Below, one piece after another: positions 8,912 to 17,634 of a stretch of DNA of 37,398 nucleotides (positions within the stretch are counted from its first letter, which is position 1; each line of letters begins with the position of its first letter). A program made the translations under genes and the position numbers. The stretch covers positions 1 through 37,398 of the forward strand of contig JAKQQP010000357.1 in the NCBI GenBank assembly GCA_029564115.1. Direction: 5' to 3'. The notes beneath the pieces were generated by a model that was not told the DNA's origin, ran no database searches, and saw only the letters and a list, made by a program, of their open reading frames with translations. This stretch comes from Candidatus Rifleibacteriota bacterium (GTDB lineage: Bacteria; Riflebacteria; Ozemobacteria; Ozemobacterales; Ozemobacteraceae).

Positions 8912-11851
8912 ATGAAGAATTGCAAAACTACGATTTTCTGTTTTTTTCTCTGCATTCTGGCTATCATAGCCGGCTGCAGCCTTTTGCCAGAAGAAACAAG
9001 ATATAGTGAAAGCAACAAATTTTCGGGTCTGGGGAAACTGCTGGCAGAGAGGCTGATTTCTCCGGCCAGTCGTGTCGAAATAGCTGCAGATGGCTTCAGC
9101 TTGAGCATTGCTTCGAATTCAGTAAATCAACCGGTAAGACTACAGATAATCAAATACCCGCCATATCTCGAAAAATTCCCATGGGAAGACAGTTTCAAGC
9201 CTGTTTCCAGCCTGTATCAGGTAACTCTTTCTCCGGAGTATGGAGTGCTCAGATGGCCGGCATCTCTGACATTTACTTTGTCTGAGCCGGTGACGGGCGA
9301 TGAGCGCATACTGATTGCCCGGCGCAACGCTGCGGCAGAATGGCATTTTCTCGAACCGGCGCTTATTTCTGACAGAAAAGTTGAGATAGCAGCTTACGAA
9401 TTTTCAGATTGGGTTCCGGTAAAAGACAAAACCGACAAAACCGGCGACGCCGTATCCATACAGATCTCGCCCACCCTTCTTATCGCCAGACCAGAAGCTT
9501 TCGACCCAGACTTTTTCAGTGCAGAGCTTCAATTTATCAACGCCAGCCAGCAGACAGAATCGAGCAGAACATTAATAATTTCCGGTGATGAAACATTTGA
9601 ACTTGATTGTTCGCACCCTGAAACCGGTGCCAAATCATCTTTTCGGGCCGACCAGCAGAACCAGCTGCGCATAAATCTATTCGACAGCCGCTTCATAATG
9701 CTGACAGAAGCAGGCAACATCGCCACTCACAGTACAAATATAAGTCTTAAAAAACCCGTTTCCGGCAAATTACCAACATTCTTACATTTCAGAGCAGAAA
9801 TGGCTTTCCCCTCCGGAATCAGATACGCGGCGACCCAAAACCTTAGAATCGAAGCAGAATCGGCTCAACCAACGGACACCACGACGGAAACTGAGACTGA
9901 GACTGCAACAGAAACGCAGACAGAAACCGTAACTGAGACCCAAACTGAGACTGCAACAGAAACGCAGACGCAAACTGGCACAGAATTTACAATTACAGGA
10001 GCCTTACCTGCTGCCGGAGCGACAAACGTTGCGGTCAGCCAGTCTGCGGAGTTTTATTTTTCGAATCCGGTGAATACGGGCACTCTGGCATTTTCTTTTT
10101 CGCCCGAGCCTCCTGCCGGCCTTTCGACAGCATGGTCAGACAACGACCGCACTCTGACGATCAGCCCTACTGACAGACTGGATTATGGCCAGCCTTATCA
10201 GATAACTGTATTCTCGCAAACTTCTGACATCTTCGGAAACCAGCTGCCACAAAATTATGTGACAAGTTTTACAACTCTGGCGGCAACCAGGCCTGTCGTC
10301 ACCTCTACGGTTCCCGTGGCCGGTTCCCTCGATGTAAACCCAGGGCAACTGCTGGAAATTAACTTTTCAAAGGCAATGCAGCAGACATCGGTCAATAACG
10401 CCATAACTCTCACCCCAGCTGCTGCAGGCAGTATGTCTTTCAGCTGGTATAACAACGACCAGACGCTCAGAATCAGCTTCTCACAGCCGCTGGCATATGC
10501 CACCTCTTACCAGCTGAAAATAGAAACAACAGCCAGAGACACTGAAGACCAGTCTCTGGAAACAGCTTATCTACTGTCTTTTCTGACTATTTCAAGACCG
10601 GTCGTGGTCACGGCAAGCAGCTTGCCTGCCCCTGACAGCAGCAACGTGCCGATAACAACAAACATAACAGTTCCCTTCTCGAAAACAATGAACCAAACCA
10701 GCGCGCAGACAGCCTTCAACCTGCAAAAAATTTCAGATTCATCAACGGTTTCAGGGACTTTTTCATGGAGTGACAACAGCATGATTTTCGACCCCGATGC
10801 CGATCTCGCATTCTACGAAAATTATCTGGTAAGTATTGCAGCGACAGCAAAAGACGCGAATGAAATCACTCTTGAATCTGAAGTCACATGGGTATTTAAA
10901 ACAGAGGCAGATGAAGGGCGTGTATGGCAAGCGGAACCGGTTCAGCCCGGCACCGTTTTTTCAGCAAGAAAAGATCACGTTATGATCAGTTTCAATAATC
11001 GCCTCTGGGTTATAGGCGGACAAGGCGAGACATTCATGAATGACGTCTGGAGTTCGGCAGACGGCGTCAGCTGGCGACAGGATGTTACCGATGGTAACAC
11101 AACTTATTTTGCACCAAGAGCCGGGCACGCCTGCGTGGTTTTCGACAACAAACTCTGGCTGACCGGCGGTTATTCAGAAAGTGTAACGGATTACACACTA
11201 TTCGACGATGTATGGGTATCGAGTGACGGAATCAGCTGGGAGCTGGTGACGGCTTCGGCTGATTACTACAGCCGAGCCTGGCACAGCATGGCCGTATTCG
11301 ACAACAAACTCTGGGTAATTGCAGGTGAGACGATGAATATGGAAGGAACCCCCGTATTGCTGGATGAATGCTGGAGCTCTTCGGATGGCATCAGCTGGAC
11401 TCTGCGATCGAACATTGCCAGCTTCTTTCCGAGAAAGCAGGCACGCAGCGCAGTATTGAACGGAAAACTCTGGATTTTTGGCGGCTATGGAACTGCAGGC
11501 TCTCTGAACGATGTCTGGTCTACAACAAATGGAGATTTGTGGAATTACGAGGCCGAACACGCTGCTTTTCCGGCCAGATGCGGCTTTGGGCTGACTTCGT
11601 TCAATGGCAGGCTCTGGCTTGCGGGCGGAGCTACCCACCCTGGCGTTTTCGACGCAGAGCTTTACAATGATGTATGGGTTTCAAACAATGGCTTAAACTG
11701 GATCGAGGTTGTCGTCAATTCACCAACTGGTTCTGACGAGCAGTTTTCGGCGCGAGCCTGGCATGACCTTGCCTCAACAGCAGACAAACTCTATTTAAGC
11801 GGCGGCGAAAACCGGCTGCAAAGCTTTAACGAGGTGTGGTCCACTCAATGA
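8912..11851 (+). CDS. Large surface lipoprotein with Ig-like (Big_5) and kelch repeats
   Basis: The ATG at 8912 is chosen because it gives a clean lipoprotein signal (lipobox IIAGC, Cys22) and 979 residues; the frame stays open to an ATG at 8825. In order: a ZU5-like beta domain (~35-190), an undefined beta region (~205-320), a Thr/Glu-rich linker (~323-357), three bacterial Ig-like domains of the Big_5/SbsA type (~360-457, 459-558, 562-660), and six kelch-like repeats (~683-979) with motifs such as NNRLWVIGG, DNKLWLTGG and NGKLWIFGG, each followed by NDVWSS-type strands. Six kelch units would close a beta propeller. Lipidated and extracytoplasmic, probably a binding or adhesive protein; ligand unknown. 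Its stop overlaps the next gene (ATGA). Confidence 0.85.
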   Translation: MKNCKTTIFCFFLCILAIIAGCSLLPEETRYSESNKFSGLGKLLAERLISPASRVEIAADGFSLSIASNSVNQPVRLQIIKYPPYLEKFPWEDSFKPVSSLYQVTLSPEYGVLRWPASLTFTLSEPVTGDERILIARRNAAAEWHFLEPALISDRKVEIAAYEFSDWVPVKDKTDKTGDAVSIQISPTLLIARPEAFDPDFFSAELQFINASQQTESSRTLIISGDETFELDCSHPETGAKSSFRADQQNQLRINLFDSRFIMLTEAGNIATHSTNISLKKPVSGKLPTFLHFRAEMAFPSGIRYAATQNLRIEAESAQPTDTTTETETETATETQTETVTETQTETATETQTQTGTEFTITGALPAAGATNVAVSQSAEFYFSNPVNTGTLAFSFSPEPPAGLSTAWSDNDRTLTISPTDRLDYGQPYQITVFSQTSDIFGNQLPQNYVTSFTTLAATRPVVTSTVPVAGSLDVNPGQLLEINFSKAMQQTSVNNAITLTPAAAGSMSFSWYNNDQTLRISFSQPLAYATSYQLKIETTARDTEDQSLETAYLLSFLTISRPVVVTASSLPAPDSSNVPITTNITVPFSKTMNQTSAQTAFNLQKISDSSTVSGTFSWSDNSMIFDPDADLAFYENYLVSIAATAKDANEITLESEVTWVFKTEADEGRVWQAEPVQPGTVFSARKDHVMISFNNRLWVIGGQGETFMNDVWSSADGVSWRQDVTDGNTTYFAPRAGHACVVFDNKLWLTGGYSESVTDYTLFDDVWVSSDGISWELVTASADYYSRAWHSMAVFDNKLWVIAGETMNMEGTPVLLDECWSSSDGISWTLRSNIASFFPRKQARSAVLNGKLWIFGGYGTAGSLNDVWSTTNGDLWNYEAEHAAFPARCGFGLTSFNGRLWLAGGATHPGVFDAELYNDVWVSNNGLNWIEVVVNSPTGSDEQFSARAWHDLASTADKLYLSGGENRLQSFNEVWSTQ
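9882..9980 (+). repeat. Imperfect tandem repeat encoding a Thr/Glu-rich linker
   Basis: Short ACTGAGAC/ACAGAAACGCAGAC-type units repeat here; two 26-base copies begin at 9896 and 9944, so the larger period is 48 bases (16 residues). The reading frame is kept and encodes TETET/ATETQTETV-type sequence joining the N-terminal region of the lipoprotein to its Ig-like domains. Such repeats expand and contract by slippage, which would vary the linker length. Confidence 0.8.
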
Positions 11852-13695
11852 ATTCTTCAGAATCACCCAAAGACTTATCATATGAACACGTTCTGACAGA
11901 TATTGAGCAGGCAGATGTCTCAACTTCGAACCCCACAAAGTTTGAGATTCTTGGCCAAAAATTTTCATCGTATGAACTGGGCTTTTTGTGGTTTTATCTC
12001 TGCTGTTTTCTCGCTGCTTACATTGTCTGTTATCTGGCTGGCATAACCTACGCCTCGCCCATACACGCCCGCATTCTTTACTCTGTATTTGTCCTGTTGA
12101 ACGTAACAGCCAGCGCCATCTGTTTTTTTGCCTGGGTGAAGATTCCCACGCGCAGTCTGGCCAGAGATGCGACACTGTTTTTCAATATGTCTCTTGCCAG
12201 TGCAGCGACAGGAAATGTAATCGATTTTCTGTTCTGGATTTTCAATTTAGCCGGCTTTAAACAAAGTGTTTTCGTTAACCTCTTTTTCGTTTTTGCCATT
12301 CTGTTTGCGTTACCCGGAGTTCATCTTCTGGGCAAAGTCTGCAAGGTAGAATTTGCCAGGCAGTCGATTTACTACTATCTGGGCATCATCGCAATATCTT
12401 TTGCGGTTCCATTTCTCATGAACCCTGACATATTACAGACTGGTAGCAATAATTCGAACCCGAAAGAGGTTTTATTCGGGCTTGCTTATGCAGTCGGTAT
12501 CGGTTACCTGGCCTCTGTCAGCCTGTATCTCTGGAAATCTGCCCAGGGAAGACTCTTTCACTCGGCACGACTGGTCAGCCTGGGTTGTTTTCTGTTGAGC
12601 ACTGGCTGCGCCATTTATGCCGGCCTGTTTGTCGGCGGAAATATTGAAGCGATTCCGTCTCACCCGGTCCACATTATTATAGCGCTGGGTTACATCTGCG
12701 TAGCCCTTGGAATCAGACATACCGAAATAATTATCAACACAATATTCGGCCTGCAGGATGACCTGCCCCCCTCTCTGCCGCTCATAGAAATTTTCGGGCC
12801 AAGTCAGGGCATGGTCGTGTATAAAAAGATGGAAGCCAGTATTAAAGCCACTCTGGAAGAGTTATTGCGTTCAAAGGCCGAGGGGGAGGTCAAGCAACGC
12901 ATCATCGGTGAACTGGAAGCAGAAGTGAAACTGCGCAAAGAAACTGAACGGGCGCTGATTCTAGAAAAAGAAAAAGCGGAAGATGCCAACAAAACCAAAT
13001 CGCAGTTTCTGGCAATGATGAGTCATGAACTGAAAACTCCATTGACCGCTATCAAAGGCTATGGGCAGATACTCAGCAGTACGACCGGCCCGGCTTCGAC
13101 CCTTTCCCCTGAGAAAGTTCACGAAATTTCGCAGCAGATCGTCATCAATTCAAATCATCTGCAAAATATGATTGACGGCATATTGAGATTTTCTCAGCTT
13201 GAGAATGGCAGCTTCATTTACAACGTCGAAGTCTTCAACCTCTCAGAGGTTCTTGCCTACATCGATGCCTTGCTGCTGCAACAGTTCTCCCTGGCAAACT
13301 TCACGGCCCGAATTCCGGAGCGCAATCTGCTGCTACGCTGCGATAAGCTTTCTGTACAGCATATCATTATCAACCTTCTGACCAACGCTTTCAAGTTCTG
13401 TCGTGACGGTCATATCGTTCTTGCCGTCAGGCGATCCGATGCAGATCTGTTCATTTCTGTGGAAGACGATGGCATTGGTATTGCGCCGGCGCATCTTGAA
13501 AATATTTTCGAGGCTTTTTATCAGATCAGTCATGGCAATAAAAGAAAATTTGGCGGTACTGGTCTTGGTCTGAGCATAGTAAAAAAACTCACAGAAGAAC
13601 TTAACGGCAAAATAACCGTTGTCAGCGAACCCGACAGGGGAAGCCGATTCGAAGTCATTCTGCCCGGCATAGTAATCGAAGGGAACCCGCAATGA
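11848..13695 (+). CDS. Membrane-bound sensor histidine kinase
   Basis: Starts at the ATG at 11848, which overlaps the lipoprotein stop as ATGA (615 residues). About eight membrane helices lie between residues 33 and 295 with no large periplasmic loop, then a coiled coil (~305-385), a HisKA dimerisation domain with the phospho-acceptor His393 ([14 protein letters not shown]), and a HATPase_c domain: N box [11 protein letters not shown]1 box DDGIGIAP, F region FEAFYQ and G2 box [13 protein letters not shown]. All residues needed for autophosphorylation are present. No receiver or PAS domain and no cognate response regulator gene adjoin it; the receiver protein at 34090 is the only one in the window. 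The many-helix sensor could read a membrane or lipophilic signal. Coupling to the kelch lipoprotein suggests joint surface sensing, an inference. Confidence 0.92.
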   Translation: MNSSESPKDLSYEHVLTDIEQADVSTSNPTKFEILGQKFSSYELGFLWFYLCCFLAAYIVCYLAGITYASPIHARILYSVFVLLNVTASAICFFAWVKIPTRSLARDATLFFNMSLASAATGNVIDFLFWIFNLAGFKQSVFVNLFFVFAILFALPGVHLLGKVCKVEFARQSIYYYLGIIAISFAVPFLMNPDILQTGSNNSNPKEVLFGLAYAVGIGYLASVSLYLWKSAQGRLFHSARLVSLGCFLLSTGCAIYAGLFVGGNIEAIPSHPVHIIIALGYICVALGIRHTEIIINTIFGLQDDLPPSLPLIEIFGPSQGMVVYKKMEASIKATLEELLRSKAEGEVKQRIIGELEAEVKLRKETERALILEKEKAEDANKTKSQFLAMMSHELKTPLTAIKGYGQILSSTTGPASTLSPEKVHEISQQIVINSNHLQNMIDGILRFSQLENGSFIYNVEVFNLSEVLAYIDALLLQQFSLANFTARIPERNLLLRCDKLSVQHIIINLLTNAFKFCRDGHIVLAVRRSDADLFISVEDDGIGIAPAHLENIFEAFYQISHGNKRKFGGTGLGLSIVKKLTEELNGKITVVSEPDRGSRFEVILPGIVIEGNPQ

Positions 13696-14156
13696 GTATG
13701 GATTGCAAACGCAAACAAGTTGAAATTTTTTCTGACGGTGCCTGCAGTGGCAACCCCGGCCCGGGTGGCTGGGGAGCGATATTGCGCTATAAAGGTTCTG
13801 AGAAGGAGCTTTCTGGCGGCGAAAAAGATACTACCAACAATCGCATGGAGCTGATGGGCGTTATTTCAGCTCTTGAAAGCCTGAAAGAACCCTGCCAGGT
13901 AAAGGTGTTTACTGACAGCCAGTATATCGCCAACGCTTTTACGCAGAAATGGCTGGAAAGCTGGCAAAAAAACGGCTGGAAAACGGCGGGCAAAAAACCG
14001 GTAAAAAACCGGGAACTGTGGGAGAGGCTGCTGAAGCAGGCCGAGGTTCACGAACTTGAATGGCAATGGATTAGAGGGCATTCTGGACACCCTGAGAATG
14101 AAAGGTGTGACCAGCTCGCAGTCGCGCAGCGCGACAAATTTTCCGGAAGAAACTGA
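13692..14156 (+). CDS. rnhA: Ribonuclease HI
   Basis: A 154-residue RNase HI that cuts the RNA strand of RNA-DNA hybrids. All catalytic residues are visible: Asp15 in [14 protein letters not shown], Glu53 in NRMELMG, Asp75 in FTDSQY, His130 in [10 protein letters not shown] and Asp140 in ERCDQLA. The length matches the E. coli-type single-domain enzyme, including the basic handle region near WQKNGWKT. The start ATG overlaps the kinase stop (ATGA); a second ATG six bases on is possible. Its place at the end of this envelope operon is probably incidental. Confidence 0.95.
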   Translation: MSMDCKRKQVEIFSDGACSGNPGPGGWGAILRYKGSEKELSGGEKDTTNNRMELMGVISALESLKEPCQVKVFTDSQYIANAFTQKWLESWQKNGWKTAGKKPVKNRELWERLLKQAEVHELEWQWIRGHSGHPENERCDQLAVAQRDKFSGRN

Positions 14157-14244
14157 CGACATTCGCTGCTCGCTTCTAAGCTCTGACAAAGCGATTATCT
14201 GAAACTTTTGAAAGCGTGCTGACGTAATTCTGGCAAAGAAGCAT

Positions 14245-15687
14245 ATGACAAATAGATCAAGAACAGCTTCGGCGGCATGTCTGCTGATTTTTACGTTATG
14301 TTTTTCAGTCTATGCGGTTGAACCCGAAGAAGTTCTGCGCAATCTGCCGGCTCCGCAAGTAAACTATCCTCTCGAAGAGATACGTATCAAGAATGAAACT
14401 CCACCAGACTCAGCAGTAATCGTCAGCCCGGTTAACCCACCCCCGCCGGCACCACCGGAAGAAATAAAAAGGCTGGCCCGGAAAGCTGTAGAAACAAGCA
14501 AACTCCCTTTCATAAAGTCTGCACGCAAGCTTATCGACATTTTATCCAAACCGGTCGTGCTCGCGACAAACACGCCAGCAGTGACTTTGGCGACAAGCGT
14601 GCCAAAGGTCGCCACTTCATCGATCAAACTTGCTGCAAAGCCCGTTACCCGGGTCGTTGCAACTTCGACCAGAGTCATTTCAGCCTTCAAAACCCTTTCA
14701 GAGAACTCCGAGATCGCCAGAATACGAGCTAATATCGACTCTGAAGTGGCGTTTGCCAGTGATCTCTTCAACCTTTTTCTGAATGACGCACAAAATGTCG
14801 CTCAACCTGAAGAGCCGACACAGGATGAAGCAAAGTTCGATTCTGTCTTTGTCTCTGCCCAGGCAATGAAGCAAAGACAAAAATGGCCTGAATTAAAACG
14901 GCTGTTCGAAGACAATCCGGAAGCGGGCGAAACAGCGGATGGGCTTCGTTTTCAGATTGAAGCAGAGATTTATTCGAGCAAACCGAACTACATGACGGCG
15001 CAAAGATTTGCCAATCAGTTAAAAAAAGCTGAAGCTGATGACCCGCTTGCGGATTTTGCCACTGCTCTTTTTTACTATCACAGCAAAAAGCCCAACCTCG
15101 ACAAAGCAAAGCAGGCTCTGGAAAAAGCTTTAAAATCACCCAAAGTCCCGGAAGGTGCTTCAACGCTTTATTGGCAAATAATGGGCAAAAAATTCATGAT
15201 TCCGTTGCTGCTTCTTGTTGCGGGCGTATTTGCGGGCATTTCGCTTTTTATCAGAAAACGAAAAACTGCCATCACCCTTGACGGTTATGAACAATACGAT
15301 CCAGTTACAGAAGCAGAAACAAATACCAATCTGGCAAAATCGGCAGCATTCTTCAAAAATATTCTAGCCAGCCTTGTCGGCAGATTAAAAAAACAAAAAC
15401 CTGAAACTGAGACTACCGAAGTCTCAGAAGGTTATGCTGAGCCGCATTCTCTGCAACAATCGAACGAAAAAACAGCGGAAGATCTTGTCGATACTGTCGA
15501 CAGCCCTGATACAGAAGAAGAAAATGAAGAAGATGAAGACATGCGCGAACTTGAAGGTGAAGACTCAAAACTTATAATGGCCGGCGATGACGAAGACTCG
15601 CCTGAAGAAGATGAAGACGTCGAGTATGAAGAAATAGAAATAATCGAAGAAATCGAGATCGAAGAGGAAATCGAAGAAAAGCCATGA
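14245..15687 (+). CDS. Secreted/membrane-anchored protein with TPR-like middle and very acidic tail
   Basis: A 480-residue protein that I cannot assign to a family. A signal peptide covers ~1-24 (LLIFTLCFSVYA). A Pro/Ala/Val/Thr-rich low-complexity stretch follows to ~155. Residues ~200-310 look like two or three TPR-type helical hairpins (for example MTAQRFANQLKKAEADDPL and LDKAKQALEKALKSP). A membrane helix at ~318-335 (MIPLLLLVAGVFAGISLFI) is followed by basic residues and a long, highly acidic cytoplasmic tail (~395-480). The topology is therefore N-out, C-in, with the TPR region periplasmic. It starts 88 bases after rnhA, with no strong ribosome site (AAAGAA). It may be a scaffold, but the function is unknown. 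Confidence 0.75.
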   Translation: MTNRSRTASAACLLIFTLCFSVYAVEPEEVLRNLPAPQVNYPLEEIRIKNETPPDSAVIVSPVNPPPPAPPEEIKRLARKAVETSKLPFIKSARKLIDILSKPVVLATNTPAVTLATSVPKVATSSIKLAAKPVTRVVATSTRVISAFKTLSENSEIARIRANIDSEVAFASDLFNLFLNDAQNVAQPEEPTQDEAKFDSVFVSAQAMKQRQKWPELKRLFEDNPEAGETADGLRFQIEAEIYSSKPNYMTAQRFANQLKKAEADDPLADFATALFYYHSKKPNLDKAKQALEKALKSPKVPEGASTLYWQIMGKKFMIPLLLLVAGVFAGISLFIRKRKTAITLDGYEQYDPVTEAETNTNLAKSAAFFKNILASLVGRLKKQKPETETTEVSEGYAEPHSLQQSNEKTAEDLVDTVDSPDTEEENEEDEDMRELEGEDSKLIMAGDDEDSPEEDEDVEYEEIEIIEEIEIEEEIEEKP

Positions 15688-15708
15688 CTTGCCGTTTTTA
15701 ACGGTAAG
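15688..15708. terminator. Possible hairpin between convergent genes
   Basis: CTTGCCGTT and AACGGTAAG form a 9-base stem with one wobble pair around a three-T loop, placed exactly where the plus-strand acidic protein gene and the minus-strand phosphatase gene converge. The flanking T-run is poor, so it is a weak terminator candidate; it also overlaps the last codons of the phosphatase gene. Confidence 0.35.
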
Positions 15709-16363
15709 CTGACAAAATTTCGGGGTTTTCTCTGGCGACTTCTGGCCAGAAATAGAGCAACAGGTTCAAGTTCGCAGGGACTTTTTTAAAGCCGCCCAAT
15801 GGCCCGGCGTGTGAACCACCGCCAATAATGGCGGCAAAAGCCTGCGCCCCGGAGTATCCGCGTTTGAGCCGCAGATACTTGGCAATTATTGCCCCAGTAC
15901 GGTCACAGCCCCACATGCAATGCACGTATGCCCCGGCATCGATGAGGTTCATCAATCTGTCGGTCTGAGTGGCATCTGGAACTTCAGCAGAATTCATGCG
16001 CATCTTGACCAGATCGATTTTTTTTGTCGAGCAGATATCTGCAAGCCGGTCAGTGAATGAATCTTTCAGAGGAACATGCAGTAAAATAACGGACTTTGCG
16101 CCTTTTTCGCGCAAAAAATCGAGGTATTCTGCGACCAGGGCATCTGAATTATTCTTTTTTACCGGGTTGAAGAGATAGCCGCCAGCCATCAGCCTGTCAT
16201 CGATAATTCTGAAATTATATGGCACTTTGCCGCTGCCACCGGCGTCTTCAAATTTAACAACCTCTGCTCCGCTTTGTATAGCCAAGGCCAGACAGAGAAC
16301 CATCGCTAAAATAAAACTGCGCCCCAAAAGTGGGCGCAGGACAAAAATACAATCTGCTTTCAT
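15698..16363 (-). CDS. Secreted dual-specificity/tyrosine-type protein phosphatase
   Basis: A 221-residue protein with a signal peptide (hydrophobic core ~17-31, FILAMVLCLALAIQ) and a cysteine phosphatase loop HCMWGCDRTG, i.e. HCX5R with Cys149 and Arg155. An upstream Asp (D130, EVPDATQTDR) could be the general acid. Bacterial enzymes of this tyrosine/dual-specificity class hydrolyse phosphoesters via a cysteinyl-phosphate; export to the periplasm suggests a phosphoinositide, sugar phosphate or secreted phosphoprotein as substrate, which cannot be decided here. GAGG seven bases before the ATG supports the start. It follows the 58-residue gene after 114 bases and could share its transcript. 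Confidence 0.8.
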   Translation of the reverse strand: MKADCIFVLRPLLGRSFILAMVLCLALAIQSGAEVVKFEDAGGSGKVPYNFRIIDDRLMAGGYLFNPVKKNNSDALVAEYLDFLREKGAKSVILLHVPLKDSFTDRLADICSTKKIDLVKMRMNSAEVPDATQTDRLMNLIDAGAYVHCMWGCDRTGAIIAKYLRLKRGYSGAQAFAAIIGGGSHAGPLGGFKKVPANLNLLLYFWPEVARENPEILSAYR

Positions 16364-16477
16364 TGCATAACCTCACAAGTTCTTCTTACGACTCCGCATT
16401 ATTTATCGGCAACCGTTTGGAAAACCGCGATAGATTCGCAGCAACCTGGAAGGCTCTGAAAAAAGCAAAGCTATTGA

Positions 16478-16654
16478 TTATTTTTTGCGGTATACGTTGA
16501 GGCCTACTTTTTCTTCGCGGCCCGGAATAGCGTAGTTGCCTTCAGTAGAAGCGACTATAACTGATTTACCGGAAGAAGAAGTGCCAAATTCTTTGGAAAG
16601 GTCGACTTTGAGAGTCAGAATGTTGCCTTCAACAGTCATTTCAACGTTTTTCAT
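16478..16654 (-). CDS. Conserved-looking 58-residue protein
   Basis: A short gene with a perfect AGGAGG seven bases before the ATG. The product begins MKNVEMTVEGNILTLKVDLS and continues with a Gly/Ser-rich turn (FGTSSSGKSVIVASTEGN) and ends GLNVYRKK. The pattern suggests a small all-beta cytoplasmic protein; no signal or membrane helix. From memory, near-identical small proteins of unknown function occur in many unrelated bacteria, so I regard it as real although short. It lies about 100 bases downstream of the LysM-gene terminator and upstream of the phosphatase gene. Function unknown. Confidence 0.8.
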   Translation of the reverse strand: MKNVEMTVEGNILTLKVDLSKEFGTSSSGKSVIVASTEGNYAIPGREEKVGLNVYRKK

Positions 16655-16753
16655 TAATTTCCTCCTGTATTAAAACAGACAAATTTGCTGATTCAGCAGG
16701 GTATCACACACCCGCCTGCATTTCCAGCTTTTTATATCTGCAACAATAAAAAA

Positions 16754-16783
16754 GCAGCATTCTGCACAATATCAGAATGCTGC
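16754..16783 (-). terminator. Rho-independent terminator after the LysM gene
   Basis: GCAGCATTCTG and CAGAATGCTGC make a perfect 11-base stem with an 8-base loop. On the minus strand a run of six T follows at once. It sits 11 bases after the LysM gene stop. Confidence 0.9.
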
Positions 16784-16794
16784 CCGATTTTACC

Positions 16795-17469
16795 TCAAGG
16801 TATTCTCAGAGTCATACCAACTTTAAGAAGCTTCGGGTTAGAAATGCCGTTATGGTCAGCGATTTTTTTCCAGTCTGCTGAGGTGCCATAAACGTTTTTG
16901 CTGATTTTGCCGAGGGTGTCGCCGGATTTTACGACATACTGTCTTTCCTGGGCAACATCTGCATGGTCTTCGACCACTTCTTCTTCGTCATCATCGTATT
17001 CTTCTGTGTCGGCAATAACGGGAATCGGTTCGCTCTGGACTTCTTCAACAGTTTCTACCGGTTCGGGTTCGACATAGGGTTCGGGTTCGGCAACGGGTTC
17101 CACAACGGGTTCTGCGACCGGCTCATCAAGAACTATGGCCTGTTCGAGCACTTTAAAGTTTCTGACCTGCAAAGCACCGCTGGGATATTTCTGGTCGGGT
17201 TTAAAAACGTTACCAAAAACCCTGATCTTAACGCTGCGATTTTCGCCGACTTTGAGAGCCTGATCGCCTACCAGCAGCAGATTCTGACCATCGATTGTCT
17301 TGAACATCACTTTGTCTTCAGCGACTGAATCAACAACACCGGTGACAGTAGTCGAGCGGCTTTTTTTGCTGAACCAGCTGCCCGGTTTCCACCAGTCACC
17401 TTTTGCAAAAGCACCGGTCGGCAGTGCGAGCATACTCAGAATAACAACAAGAACCAGATTTTTTCTCAT
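16795..17469 (-). CDS. Periplasmic LysM-domain protein
   Basis: A 224-residue exported protein: signal peptide ~1-22 (VLVVILSMLALPTGAFA), a beta-rich domain of ~70 residues (~42-112) with an OB-like pattern (VTGVVDSVAEDKVMFKT), an acidic Pro/Glu/Val repeat linker (~116-172) and a C-terminal LysM domain (~177-223, YVVKSGDTLGKISKNVYG ... LLKVGMTLRIP). LysM binds the glycan of peptidoglycan, so the protein is probably tethered to the cell wall. No catalytic domain is seen. It has its own promoter (-35/-10 at 17511-17539) and a strong terminator, so it is a single-gene unit. The weak ribosome site is AGGGGGC. Confidence 0.85.
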   Translation of the reverse strand: MRKNLVLVVILSMLALPTGAFAKGDWWKPGSWFSKKSRSTTVTGVVDSVAEDKVMFKTIDGQNLLLVGDQALKVGENRSVKIRVFGNVFKPDQKYPSGALQVRNFKVLEQAIVLDEPVAEPVVEPVAEPEPYVEPEPVETVEEVQSEPIPVIADTEEYDDDEEEVVEDHADVAQERQYVVKSGDTLGKISKNVYGTSADWKKIADHNGISNPKLLKVGMTLRIP

Positions 17470-17510
17470 CTTAATAAAAGCCCCCTGTAAGAATTAGTTC
17501 ACAGAAGCAA

Positions 17511-17539
17511 TGTATATAACTTTCGGTGCACAATTTCAA
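17511..17539 (-). promoter_or_regulatory. Sigma-70-type promoter of the LysM gene
   Basis: Reading on the minus strand: -35 TTGAAA (17539-17534), a 17-base spacer, and -10 TATACA (17516-17511). This gives a leader of about 35 bases before the LysM gene start. Confidence 0.55.
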
Positions 17540-17634
17540 GTGGGTATTTTAAAGTTGTTGAGCGAGTTGAAGAAAATTTCTCGATATTTCATCAGTTTTT
17601 CTCGTTATTTCTCTGCCAATCGAAAACTGCTCGG

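Noticed and set aside
8797..9006. Short plus-strand frame before the kelch lipoprotein
   Set aside because: It overlaps the lipoprotein signal region in another frame, has no ribosome site and no convincing signal; the lipoprotein ATG at 8912 with its lipobox explains the stretch.
9882..9980. Repeats considered as a CRISPR-like array
   Set aside because: The units are short, contiguous, in frame with a gene and encode a T/E-rich linker; there are no unique spacers or cas genes.
16685..16891. Plus-strand frame of 68 codons
   Set aside because: It runs through the LysM-gene terminator hairpin and antisense to the LysM domain; no ribosome site.
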